A DNA stretch of 64,000 nt, taken from assembly GCF_900115065.1 (NCBI RefSeq), contig NZ_FOVE01000019.1, forward strand, positions 1 to 64,000. The letters are read 5' to 3'. The DNA is from Formivibrio citricus. GTDB lineage: Bacteria > Pseudomonadota > Gammaproteobacteria > Burkholderiales > Chitinibacteraceae. The notes under the pieces are model-generated. The model searched no databases and had not been told where the DNA came from. It saw nothing but the letters and a program-made list of their open reading frames with translations. Below are positions 26,361-34,174 of the stretch, one piece after another. Both the position numbers and the translations under genes were made by a program. Every line of letters starts with the position of its first letter. The first letter of the stretch is position 1.

Positions 26361-26879
26361 TCAATCACTGGTTTTTTGGGGTTGGGAGGTGCTGGCGGAG
26401 ACCTCGATTGCGGCGACTTTCTGCGGTTGCAGTTGGCTTGTCTTGGCAAAGCGTTGCGCCTCCTGCGCATTGACGCCATAACTCTTCAGCCGATCCACTT
26501 CCTGCGGGCTGGGGCGGGCATTCTTGATCTGTTCGGCAGACAGCCCCTTGACGCCGGTCGTGACGGTGCTGCCCGAGGACCCGGTGCGTGCCACGTTGAG
26601 CAGTTGGCCTACGCCGCCCAGCCCTGTGCCGTTACTGCTGGCCATGCTGCGCAAATTGAGTACCTTGAGCCATCCGGATTTCCCCTCTCCGGTCCGGACC
26701 TGCGCCCAAGCGCCCTGACGGGACTGGATGTCGACCTTGCTGTCGGCGGCGATTCTGGCGATGGTGGCCGAGTCCAGGAAAGGTTTTTCCTTGAGATCGG
26801 TGGCGCGGGTAACGCTGCCGGGTTCGGCCAGCGCGAGCGCGCTGGAAAAAAGCAACAAAGGCAAGAGCTTGTGCATCAT
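26361..26879 (-). CDS. Secreted SH3-like domain protein
   Basis: This 172-residue protein has a signal peptide (MMHKLLPLLLFSSALALA) and a bacterial SH3-like domain at about residues 22-75 (VTRATDLKEKPFLDSATIARI ... WAQVRTGEGKSGWLKVLNL). A Gly/Ser/Thr-rich linker and a conserved C-terminal helix region follow (SAEQIKNARPSPQEVDRLKSY). SH3-like domains often bind cell wall or protein partners. Adjacent to the secreted M48 protease gene, suggesting a joint periplasmic role. Ligand unknown. Confidence 0.8.
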   Translation of the reverse strand: MMHKLLPLLLFSSALALAEPGSVTRATDLKEKPFLDSATIARIAADSKVDIQSRQGAWAQVRTGEGKSGWLKVLNLRSMASSNGTGLGGVGQLLNVARTGSSGSTVTTGVKGLSAEQIKNARPSPQEVDRLKSYGVNAQEAQRFAKTSQLQPQKVAAIEVSASTSQPQKTSD

Positions 26880-26956
26880 GCATCCTCCTGGATTCGGGAA
26901 ACGCTGAACAATTGCTGCGAAGACGCATGGCTGCGTCGCGCCCTCTTGCGACTTGT

Positions 26957-28777
26957 TCAGTGCTTCCCTTGGGGTTCAAAAAGCGCCACGGCTTGCTCGC
27001 GGCCCTTGACCGTGTAGCTGCCGTGATCAATGAATTCGAAAGCGTTGGCAGAGGCCGCCCGGGTCGAATCGGATACCAGGATGCGCGAAACGCCCTTGGT
27101 CAGCCCCTCGATGCGGGAAGCGAGGTTCACCGTATCGCCGATTACAGTGTAGTCCAGACGTGCCTGCGAGCCGATGAATCCGACAACCGCCGGTCCGGTA
27201 TGGATGCCGATGCCGACGTCGAAATGCTCGCCCAATTCCGGAATTTCGCGGCGGAAGTCTTCGAGCACCTGCGCCATTTCCAGTGCTGCGGCCACGGCAT
27301 GACGGGCGTGGTCCGGGTCGTGCACCGGCGCGCCCCAGAAAGCCATGATCGCATCGCCGATGAATTTGTCGAGCGTGCCGCCGTGGCGGAATATTACTTC
27401 GACCTGCCGGGTGAAATAACGGTTCAGCAGGTTGACAATGTATTCCGGGGAATGCGTTTCCGACAGGGTGGTAAAACCGCGAATATCGGAAAACAGCACC
27501 GTGATTTCGCGCGATTCGGCGTGTTGCTCGGGATCGATTCGTCCGCTTTCCACCAGATCCTTGACCACGCGCGCATCGAGAAAGCGGCCGAACATGGCCA
27601 CGGCCTGCGCACCGCGCGCCTTTTCTTCGAGATAGGCGAGCAGCGCGCCCAGCCAGTAATAGCCCCAGGCCCAAGCCAGCGAACCAGCCAGCGGCCAGAA
27701 CTGGCGCAGGGCCAATCCCTGCCATTGCACGGCCAGCATGCCCGCCGAAACCAGCAGCAGCCCTCCGGCCAGCCACAGGGTGTTGATGCGGCGCCGGAAG
27801 CCCAGCCAGACCAGAAGCATCAGCGCAATGCCGAGCGGGGCGAAATGCCGGCGCGGCGGCGCTTCCAGCCAGTCGCCATGTTTCAGGTTGTCGATGGCGG
27901 TGGCCAGAATGTCAACGCCGGGGTAGAGCTTTGCGACCGGCGTGGGCCGCAAATCCCACAGTCCCGGCGCGGCAGCACCGATGATCACGATCTTGTCGGT
28001 AAATTCATTTTGCGGACGTTGCGGTTGTTGTTTGTTGAAATCCAGATACAGATCGGCATAACTGATGTGTTGGCGCTTGCTTTGCCAGTTGAGCATGAAG
28101 CGCCGTCCTTCCGGGGGCGGCCAGCCGAAATCATGCGCCAGCCGGGCGGGCAGCGAAGGCATGATCCAGCCGGACTTTTCAGCTCGCATCAGGTAATGGC
28201 GCCCCACGCCGTCGCTGTCCTTGTCGAAGTTGACGAGCCCGCCGCGCCAGGTTTCGGGCGGCAAAACCAGGGGAAGCAGCAAGGGCGCGCGCGCCTTGGG
28301 GTCGGCTCGGCCGGTTTTTTCCAGCTGCAGGATGGCAGGCAGATCGGCCAGCGGCGCGCCGAGGCCATCGCCGAGCAGGGCCATCGGCAAATAGACTTCG
28401 GGGTGCGCCTTCACCGCCTCGCGAAAAGCGGCTTCGCTGTCCAGGCGGAAGGTGTCGATCTCGTTAAAGAAGATGTCGAAAACGATGGCGCGCGGCTTCT
28501 GGCGGGCAATGCCTTCCACCAGTTCGGCATGGATCGCGCGCGGCCAGGGCCAGTTGCCGGCCACCTCGTTCAGGTTTTCCAGGCTTTTCTGGTCGATATC
28601 GATCACAACCACATCGGATGAGGCCGGGCGGTGTTGGGCATGAAGCTTCAGCAGGGCATCGCCTGCGCGCTGGTCGACGGCCTTGCCAAAACCCAGCCCG
28701 CCGTAATCCAGAGCCAGAAGGCCGGCCAACAGCAGGAACAGGGAGAAAAAGGACAGTTTGCGCAGCAGGGAGGTCAT
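26957..28777 (-). CDS. CHASE2-domain adenylate/guanylate cyclase
   Basis: This 606-residue membrane protein has one N-terminal membrane helix (about 8-25), an extracytoplasmic CHASE2 sensor (about 30-310, with DQRAGDALLKL and VVIDIDQKSLE), three further helices (about 325-400) and a class III cyclase domain (about 430-600). The metal-binding Asp residues are in LFSDIRGFT and DKFIGDAIMAFWG, and VIGDTVNLASR is the typical nucleotide loop. It should make cAMP (or cGMP) in response to an external cue. The downstream SH3 and M48 genes are on the same strand. Confidence 0.92.
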   Translation of the reverse strand: MTSLLRKLSFFSLFLLLAGLLALDYGGLGFGKAVDQRAGDALLKLHAQHRPASSDVVVIDIDQKSLENLNEVAGNWPWPRAIHAELVEGIARQKPRAIVFDIFFNEIDTFRLDSEAAFREAVKAHPEVYLPMALLGDGLGAPLADLPAILQLEKTGRADPKARAPLLLPLVLPPETWRGGLVNFDKDSDGVGRHYLMRAEKSGWIMPSLPARLAHDFGWPPPEGRRFMLNWQSKRQHISYADLYLDFNKQQPQRPQNEFTDKIVIIGAAAPGLWDLRPTPVAKLYPGVDILATAIDNLKHGDWLEAPPRRHFAPLGIALMLLVWLGFRRRINTLWLAGGLLLVSAGMLAVQWQGLALRQFWPLAGSLAWAWGYYWLGALLAYLEEKARGAQAVAMFGRFLDARVVKDLVESGRIDPEQHAESREITVLFSDIRGFTTLSETHSPEYIVNLLNRYFTRQVEVIFRHGGTLDKFIGDAIMAFWGAPVHDPDHARHAVAAALEMAQVLEDFRREIPELGEHFDVGIGIHTGPAVVGFIGSQARLDYTVIGDTVNLASRIEGLTKGVSRILVSDSTRAASANAFEFIDHGSYTVKGREQAVALFEPQGKH

Positions 28778-28847
28778 TTCATGGGGGGGCGGTATTCGTA
28801 TCGTTTCAATTTCGCGGTTTTGGCTGTTTTTGTCCAGTGTCCCAAAC

Positions 28848-28876
28848 TAAAACGACGCCGGACAAAGCCGGCGCCG
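28848..28876 (-). terminator. Possible terminator after the 99-residue protein gene
   Basis: CGCCGG (28856-28861) pairs with CCGGCG (28868-28873). On the minus strand the stem is followed by TCGTTTTAG, a short T run, so it is weak. It lies between the small gene at 28906 and the cyclase gene. Confidence 0.45.
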
Positions 28877-28905
28877 AAGTGGGCTATCCTAATATCGGTC
28901 AGCAA

Positions 28906-29205
28906 TCAGGCCGCGGCCTCGCAAGCGACATCACCCTGCACTTCCCCCAACGCTTCCATGGTCCGGATACGGGCGGCAATGTCATTTTCGACCGTTTGCA
29001 TGGCGGCATTGCACTTGTCTGCTTCAAGCTGTGCCGCATTTCTTTCCGACTCCCAGTGCCGATACAGTTTGAGCAGTGACTGAATTTCCTGCGACAGGTC
29101 CGCTACAGGATAAGTTTTTCCATCAATGATCAAATTCGGTTGCTCGGCAACCTGATGCCCCAAATTGGCAGCAGATGCTGCGTATTTTTTGTAGGTAGCT
29201 ACCAT
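28906..29205 (-). CDS. Small coiled-coil protein of unknown function
   Basis: This 99-residue protein starts MVATYKKYAASAANLGHQ at 29205 with GGAAG 5 nt upstream; an ATG four codons earlier has its binding site too close. The middle (DLSQEIQSLLKLYRHW) and end are heptad-like and probably coiled coil, with a short beta motif IIDGKTYPV before it. No signal peptide or metal site except isolated Cys. It is divergent from the PfkB kinase gene. Not recognised. Confidence 0.6.
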   Translation of the reverse strand: MVATYKKYAASAANLGHQVAEQPNLIIDGKTYPVADLSQEIQSLLKLYRHWESERNAAQLEADKCNAAMQTVENDIAARIRTMEALGEVQGDVACEAAA

Positions 29206-29429
29206 CGATACTTCCATCCCTGAAAAAGTTGCAAAACGCACCCGTCCCCGTTGTTCAAAAGGCCGCACAAAGCTTCCTTCCGCGCGCGGAGCGCCAAGGT
29301 ACAATTCACAGCTAGCAGAGGAAATGACCGGTTGCCGAAAGCAACTCACAATCCTTTGCCTTGCCTCAAAAGGGTGGAAAATCGGTATAGGCGTTATAAT
29401 CCGCCGCGTATACAATCAGTGAGTTAGCT

Positions 29430-30377
29430 ATGACCCCCTCCGTTCTGATCTGCGGTTCGATGGCCTACGACACCATCATGGTGTTCCACGACCGGTTCAA
29501 GTCTCACATTCTCCCCGAACAGATCCATACCTTGTCCGTGTCTTTCCTCGTTCCGGAAATGCGCCGCGAGTTTGGCGGCTGCGCGGGCAACATTGCTTAT
29601 TCTTTCCGTTTGCTGGGCGGCGATCCGCTCATCATGGCCACGGTCGGCAGCGATTTCGCACCCTATGCCACCCGTCTCGACGATCTTGGCATCAAGCGCG
29701 ACTACATCCGCGAGTTGCCGGAACACTTTACCGGTCAAGCCTTCATCACCACCGATCTGGACGACAACCAGATCACCGCCTTCCACCCCGGTGCGATGTC
29801 GTTTGCCCATTTCAACCAGGTTGCGGACGTGAAAGTGCCGGTGCAGCTTGCGATCGTGACGCCGGACGGCAAGCAGGGCATGCAGGACCACTGCGAACAG
29901 CTTGCCGCCGCCGGTATCCCGTTCATTTTCGATCCGGGTCAAGGCTTGCCGATGTTCTCGGGCGAGGAACTGCTGCACCTGATCAAGCTCGCGGATTACC
30001 TCACGGTCAACGATTACGAGGCGCAACTGATCCTCAGCCGCACCGGCCTGACGCTGGAACAACTGGCTGCTGAAGTTAAAGCACTGATTGTGACCCGTGG
30101 CGGCGATGGCGCCTCCATTTACGCCGACGGGGTTTGCCACGAGATTCCGGTCGTCAAGGTGGACGAGATCGTCGATCCGACCGGCTGTGGTGACACCTAT
30201 CGCGCCGGACTGCTGTACGGCATGGCACAGGGCTGGGACTGGCCGACCACCGGCCGGCTGGCCAGCTTGCTCGGCGCGATCAAGATCGGCTGCCGCGGCG
30301 GGCAGAACCACGCGTTTACCCGCGAAGAGCTGCAGGCCCAATATCAGGCGGCGTTTGGCGAGGCTTTGCCGCTCTGA
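29430..30377 (+). CDS. PfkB-family carbohydrate/nucleoside kinase (adenosine kinase-like)
   Basis: This 315-residue ribokinase-fold enzyme begins MTPSVLICGSMAYDTI. It has the N-terminal substrate motif EFGGCAGNIAYSFRLLGG and the C-terminal signature DPTGCGDTYRAG, where the second Asp is the catalytic base (GCGD replaces the common GAGD). It is close to bacterial adenosine-kinase-like proteins. An adenosine role would fit the ahcY/metK methylation cycle genes in this window, but the substrate cannot be read with certainty. A TATAAT hexamer at 29395-29400 is a likely -10 box; a terminator follows. Confidence 0.8.
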   Translation: MTPSVLICGSMAYDTIMVFHDRFKSHILPEQIHTLSVSFLVPEMRREFGGCAGNIAYSFRLLGGDPLIMATVGSDFAPYATRLDDLGIKRDYIRELPEHFTGQAFITTDLDDNQITAFHPGAMSFAHFNQVADVKVPVQLAIVTPDGKQGMQDHCEQLAAAGIPFIFDPGQGLPMFSGEELLHLIKLADYLTVNDYEAQLILSRTGLTLEQLAAEVKALIVTRGGDGASIYADGVCHEIPVVKVDEIVDPTGCGDTYRAGLLYGMAQGWDWPTTGRLASLLGAIKIGCRGGQNHAFTREELQAQYQAAFGEALPL

Positions 30378-30392
30378 TGGTTGTGTTGGCCA

Positions 30393-30428
30393 AAACAAAA
30401 TCCCCGGTTTGCAGGCCGGGGATTTTTG
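30393..30428. terminator. Bidirectional terminator between PfkB kinase gene and higA
   Basis: ATCCCCGG and CCGGGGAT form an 8-bp stem over an 8-nt loop, followed by TTTTTGTT on the plus strand and TTTTGTTTTGG on the minus strand. It serves both convergent genes. Confidence 0.9.
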
Positions 30429-30444
30429 TTGAGTACTGGGCGAG

Positions 30445-30720
30445 TTACGCCGCCAGTCGCTCCACATTCGGGCGCGGTTTTTGTTCGGCTTGCCACAGAT
30501 CGTAGGCTTGCTGCATTCCAAGCCACACTTCCGGGCTGGTTCCTAGGCAGGCGGCAAGGCGCAACGCCATATCCGCGCTGATGCCCGCATGCCCGTTCAG
30601 GATGCGAGACAGGTGCGCGCGGGTCACCCCCAGCTTGGCTGCCGCGTCTGTCACACTGACGCCTTCCAGCCATTCCTTCAATACTTCGCCCGGATGGGCA
30701 GGGTTGTGCATGCGGCTCAT
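30445..30720 (-). CDS. higA: HigA-type antitoxin (XRE family)
   Basis: This 91-residue DNA-binding antitoxin has a helix-turn-helix ([21 protein letters not shown], residues about 21-41) in the HigA/VapI pattern, beginning [15 protein letters not shown]. It should neutralise the upstream toxin and repress the operon. It overlaps higB by 4 nt. Toxin-first order is typical for higBA. Confidence 0.9.
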   Translation of the reverse strand: MSRMHNPAHPGEVLKEWLEGVSVTDAAAKLGVTRAHLSRILNGHAGISADMALRLAACLGTSPEVWLGMQQAYDLWQAEQKPRPNVERLAA

Positions 30721-31010
30721 GATGCCCTCCTAGTGATATCCTGATAATCGACCAGTTCCACATTGCCATCGTCCAGAAACCGGAAGGTCAGTCGCCAATT
30801 GCCATTCACGGTGACCGACCAATGCCCGGCCAGATCGCCCTTGAGCGGATGCAGGCACCAGGCTGGCGCAGCCATGTCCTCCGGCCCAAGCGCGACATCC
30901 AGCTGGGTCAGCAGTATCCGCAACTTTCCCGCATGATCGGGCCGGATGCCCGCCTTGCTCCCGGTGCGGAAGAATGCTTCCAAGCCTTTGTGAGAGAACT
31001 TCTTGATCAT
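30717..31010 (-). CDS. higB: HigB-type toxin (RelE superfamily mRNA interferase)
   Basis: This 97-residue protein starts [22 protein letters not shown] and contains [23 protein letters not shown]... and NWRLTFRF, the HigB pattern with the basic residues used for ribosome-dependent mRNA cutting. The start at 31010 is inside a palindromic operator. Genes in this family act as growth-arresting toxins controlled by HigA. Confidence 0.9.
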   Translation of the reverse strand: MIKKFSHKGLEAFFRTGSKAGIRPDHAGKLRILLTQLDVALGPEDMAAPAWCLHPLKGDLAGHWSVTVNGNWRLTFRFLDDGNVELVDYQDITRRAS

Positions 31011-31032
31011 GTGTATAGTGTATAGACACATG
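31008..31032. promoter_or_regulatory. Palindromic operator over the higB start
   Basis: CATGTGT (31008-31014) and ACACATG (31026-31032) are perfect inverted arms around TATAG direct repeats. The site covers the higB start codon and the likely -10 region, which suits autoregulation by HigA. Confidence 0.65.
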
Positions 31033-31071
31033 TAGCACATGACAATGGTCGTGGAATGCGCATCTCCGATG

Positions 31072-31106
31072 ACAAAACGGGCCAGCATCTGCCGGCCCGT
31101 TTTGTT
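31072..31106. terminator. Terminator after the radical SAM gene
   Basis: AAAACGGGCC (31074-31083) pairs perfectly with GGCCCGTTTT (31094-31103). T-rich sequence follows on both strands; on the minus strand it closes the radical SAM transcript. Confidence 0.85.
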
Positions 31107-31146
31107 TTGGTGTTGCCCGATCAAGCCCGTGTTTCAGAACCTGTTC

Positions 31147-32316
31147 TCAGGGCATGATTTCCACGTACTCGTACACCGGGCACGACTCGATTTCCGCTCG
31201 CACGGTTTCGCTGGCCTTGGCGTACCACTCGGCCGGGTTGTGGCGGTCGATTTCCTCGCCGAGGAAGCGCACCAGCTCGCAGATCGGCTCGACCACGTTG
31301 ACGCGGTAGTCGTTGTCGCCGTGAATGTAGCCGCGGTACAGGTTCTTCATGCAGTTGTAGCGGCAGAAGCCGAAGGCGCTGCAATCGTGGCAGGGCATTT
31401 CCGGGCGCGGTTGCAGCGGGCTCTTGGTCAACCAGTTGCCGCGCAGGTCGCCCTGTTGCAGCTCCGGTGCCCAGGCCATGTCCGGGCAGGGGAAGATGCG
31501 GCCGTCCGGCAATACGTTGATGATGTGCGTGGAGACGCGGCACTGGCTGTAGCCGCCGTGTTCGCGTTCCAGGATGTCCGGACGCACCTTGTTGCGCACG
31601 ATGCCCATCAGCGGAATGACGGGATACAACTCGTCGGTACTCTGGAAGAAACGGGCCACGAGTTGGCGCAGGACAGCTTTCTTCTTCTCCATGCCTTCGG
31701 GGTCGTAGCCGCCTTCGGCCTGCATGAACTGCCAGTAGATGTAGTCGAAGTTTTCCAGCAGGCTGTCGATTTCCTCGAAAGTGGTATCCGGGCTGCTCCA
31801 GGTCATGCGCGCGGTGGTGCTGCCGCCGAGCGAGCCGCGAACCTTGCCGAGGTTCTTCACCACCTGCCTGTACACGCCCCTGCCGCGGAAATGGTCGGTG
31901 ATGTGTTCTCCGCCATCGACCGAGATCAGCACGTTGGAGAGCTTGCCCAGCACCGGTTCCGGCAGGTTGTCGATCAGCGTGCCGTTGGTCTGCAACTGGA
32001 AGCGGAACTGCGGATGGCGCTGCATCACTTCCTGCATGAACTCGCGGTTCATGACCGGCTCGCCACCGTAGAAGGTGACGTAAACGTCGTAATCCTTGAG
32101 GTGGGTTTCAATGAAGCGGTCGAGGTCTTCCAGCGAGTATTCGACATGCCCCTGCGAATGCAGCACGTCGCCGACGGCGGCAGAGCAGTAGGTGCATTTC
32201 AGGTTGCAGTTGAGCGTGGTGAAGAGCTGCAGCTCGACCTTGTTGTGGCCGGGGATGACCGGCGCAAATGGTTCACCGCGCGGTACTGCACGGTGAAGGG
32301 TGATGACTTCCGCCAT
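31147..32316 (-). CDS. Radical SAM/SPASM-type enzyme, likely peptide- or protein-modifying
   Basis: This 389-residue enzyme binds a 4Fe-4S cluster through CNLKCTYC (Cys37, 41, 44), and has the SAM-binding GGEP in FYGGEPVMN and the ISVDGG beta-strand region. A Cys-rich C-terminal part (CRVSTH, FPCPDM, CHDCSAFGFCRYNC) matches a SPASM domain that holds auxiliary clusters. Such enzymes usually modify ribosomal peptides or act as maturases. It is transcribed alone between terminators and no small precursor gene is visible within 150 bp on either side. CbpB-like peptide enzymes are one possible family; I cannot confirm it. Confidence 0.85.
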   Translation of the reverse strand: MAEVITLHRAVPRGEPFAPVIPGHNKVELQLFTTLNCNLKCTYCSAAVGDVLHSQGHVEYSLEDLDRFIETHLKDYDVYVTFYGGEPVMNREFMQEVMQRHPQFRFQLQTNGTLIDNLPEPVLGKLSNVLISVDGGEHITDHFRGRGVYRQVVKNLGKVRGSLGGSTTARMTWSSPDTTFEEIDSLLENFDYIYWQFMQAEGGYDPEGMEKKKAVLRQLVARFFQSTDELYPVIPLMGIVRNKVRPDILEREHGGYSQCRVSTHIINVLPDGRIFPCPDMAWAPELQQGDLRGNWLTKSPLQPRPEMPCHDCSAFGFCRYNCMKNLYRGYIHGDNDYRVNVVEPICELVRFLGEEIDRHNPAEWYAKASETVRAEIESCPVYEYVEIMP

Positions 32317-32355
32317 GATGGCCAGAATCCTCCACTAAACCCAGGAAATTGAATT

Positions 32356-32383
32356 GAAAAGGCCCCTTCGCTGGAAGGGGCGC
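32356..32383 (-). terminator. Terminator after the pseudouridine synthase gene
   Basis: GCCCCTTC (32363-32370) pairs perfectly with GAAGGGGC (32375-32382); on the minus strand TTTTCAATTC follows. It separates the radical SAM gene from rsuA. Confidence 0.8.
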
Positions 32384-32412
32384 ACATTATACCCGCAAGC
32401 GTTTTTTTGGGG

Positions 32413-33129
32413 TTATTCCCAGCCCAGCAATGCCAACTCTTCGGTGGTCAGATAGCGCCATTCGCCTTCTTCGAGATTCAGGTCCGCGAGTTGCACCGGG
32501 CCGATCGCGCTGCGGGTCAGCGCGGCGCAGTGGTTCCCGGCGGCGGCGAGCATGCGTTTGACCTGGTGGTATTTGCCCTGGTCGAGCACGATCTCGATCC
32601 GGTTGTCGTCGAGTTTGCGGCAGGCCAGCGCGGCGAGCGGAGCGGGTTCGTCGTGCAGCTTCACGCCAGCCAGCAGCGCGGCAACGAGCTTGTCGCTGAC
32701 CGGTTCGGCGGTGGTCGCAACATAGGTCTTGGGCTGGTGGCGCTTGGGCGAGGATTGGGCGTGGATGAACGCGCCATCGTCGGAGAGCAGCAACAGACCG
32801 GTGGTGTCGTGGTCGAGCCGGCCCACGGTTTGCACGTCGCGCCACTCGAAATTTTCCGGGAACAGAGACAGCACTCCGGGATGGCTCGAAGGCTTGCGCG
32901 AGCATTCGTAGCCGGCCGGCTTGTTGAGCACGAGGTAGACGTGTTCGCGGAATTCCCATTCTTCATCAAACACGGTGAAGGTCAGCCCTTCCGGATCGAA
33001 CTCGGTTCGCCAGTTGGTCACGACCTCGCCGCCGACACTGACTTCGCCCTCCTCGATCAGTTCGCGACAGCCCTTGCGGCTGCCAAAACCCTGCGATTGG
33101 AGAATGCGATCTAAACTGGTTTTTTTCAC
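32413..33129 (-). CDS. rsuA: Ribosomal small subunit pseudouridine synthase, RsuA family
   Basis: This 238-residue enzyme has an N-terminal S4 RNA-binding domain (SLDRILQSQGFGSRKGCRELIEEGEV) and the catalytic GRLDHDTTGLLLL, where Asp is the nucleophile. The C-terminal QGKYHQVKRMLAA is typical of the RsuA/RluB/E/F group. Length and sequence favour RsuA (16S rRNA U516), but RluE-like specificity cannot be ruled out. Confidence 0.87.
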   Translation of the reverse strand: MKKTSLDRILQSQGFGSRKGCRELIEEGEVSVGGEVVTNWRTEFDPEGLTFTVFDEEWEFREHVYLVLNKPAGYECSRKPSSHPGVLSLFPENFEWRDVQTVGRLDHDTTGLLLLSDDGAFIHAQSSPKRHQPKTYVATTAEPVSDKLVAALLAGVKLHDEPAPLAALACRKLDDNRIEIVLDQGKYHQVKRMLAAAGNHCAALTRSAIGPVQLADLNLEEGEWRYLTTEELALLGWE

Positions 33130-33192
33130 AAAACTGTATCCTGCATAATGGCGGGTAACTTGTTACGATGAGTCCCCTCGAGGAGAAAACCC

Positions 33193-33996
33193 ATGCATTC
33201 TCATGATTTTACCCCGCTTTATGCCTCCGCACCGCCCCTGGATGCACCGCTGGTTTTTGCGTTCGTCGGCGACGACCTGATCCTGACGGAGGCCGATGCC
33301 CTGCCCGGAGCCTCCGATCTGGCGGGGTTGCCCGCAGCGGACACGGATTGCCTGATCGGCGAGCTGGCCGGGGAGCAATGCCGGCTGGTGGCATGGCCGG
33401 CCACGGTGGAGTTGCCGCAGGGGCTGAGTCGGGTCAATCTGCGCCTCGTTTGGGGACGGATCAGCGAAGCGCAGTTTGCCGTGGCTTCCCGTGCGCGGGT
33501 GCTGCTGGCCTGGGATCGCCAGCATCGTTTCTGCGGCGTCTGCGGAACGCCGACCGTGCCGGCAGCCCACAATGCCTCGCGGGTGTGTCCGAACTGCAAG
33601 CAAAGCGCGCGCCCGCGGCTTTCTCCCTCGATCATGGTGCTGGTGCATCGCGGCGACGAAGTGCTGCTCGCACGTTCGCCGCATTTCAAGCCGGGCATGT
33701 ACACCGCGCTGGCGGGGTTCGTCGAGCCGGGCGAGAGCCTCGAAGACTGCATCCATCGCGAAGTGATGGAAGAAGTCGGGATTCGCGTCAACAACCTGCG
33801 CTGGTTCGGCAGCCAGACCTGGCCGTTCCCGAATTCGTTGATGCTGGCATTCCATGCCGATTACGTCGATGGCGAAGTCACGCCGCAGCCGGGCGAGATC
33901 GAGGACGTGCGCTGGTTCCGCAAGGGCGAGCGGCCCGAGGAATGGCCGCATCCGGGCAGCATCAGCTACCATCTGATCCGCTCGTTCCTGGGATAA
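33193..33996 (+). CDS. nudC: NAD+ diphosphatase / NADH pyrophosphatase
   Basis: This 267-residue Nudix enzyme splits NAD(H) and can remove NAD caps from RNA. It has a four-Cys zinc ribbon (FCGVCG ... RVCPNCKQ), the Nudix box GFVEPGESLEDCIHREVMEE with G at its end, and the NudC-specific SQTWPFPNS just after. AGGAGAAAA lies 8-9 nt upstream of the start. A small membrane protein gene follows closely. Confidence 0.94.
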   Translation: MHSHDFTPLYASAPPLDAPLVFAFVGDDLILTEADALPGASDLAGLPAADTDCLIGELAGEQCRLVAWPATVELPQGLSRVNLRLVWGRISEAQFAVASRARVLLAWDRQHRFCGVCGTPTVPAAHNASRVCPNCKQSARPRLSPSIMVLVHRGDEVLLARSPHFKPGMYTALAGFVEPGESLEDCIHREVMEEVGIRVNNLRWFGSQTWPFPNSLMLAFHADYVDGEVTPQPGEIEDVRWFRKGERPEEWPHPGSISYHLIRSFLG

Positions 33997-34013
33997 AAAA
34001 GGGGGAAAACAAC

Positions 34014-34172
34014 ATGATGATTCAACTGAAATTTTACATGTGGCAAGGCATTGTTTCGGCGCTGGTAGGCGCTGCTGCGTTCTATATGGATCGGGGCGAT
34101 GTCGCTGCGCTGGGCATTCTGACGACGCTGTTGATGTTCGTCCTCCAAAACAAGCTGCGCGAGCGGTATTGA
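34014..34172 (+). CDS. Small membrane protein, 52 residues
   Basis: The protein begins MMIQLKFYMWQGIVSALVGAA and has two hydrophobic stretches (about 10-25 and 32-45) separated by the polar turn MDRGDVA. GGGGG lies 7-8 nt upstream of the start, and the gene is fitted between nudC (17 nt) and the PatB gene (2 nt), so it is probably translated in the same transcript. No family recognised. Confidence 0.65.
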   Translation: MMIQLKFYMWQGIVSALVGAAAFYMDRGDVAALGILTTLLMFVLQNKLRERY

Positions 34173-34174
34173 AC

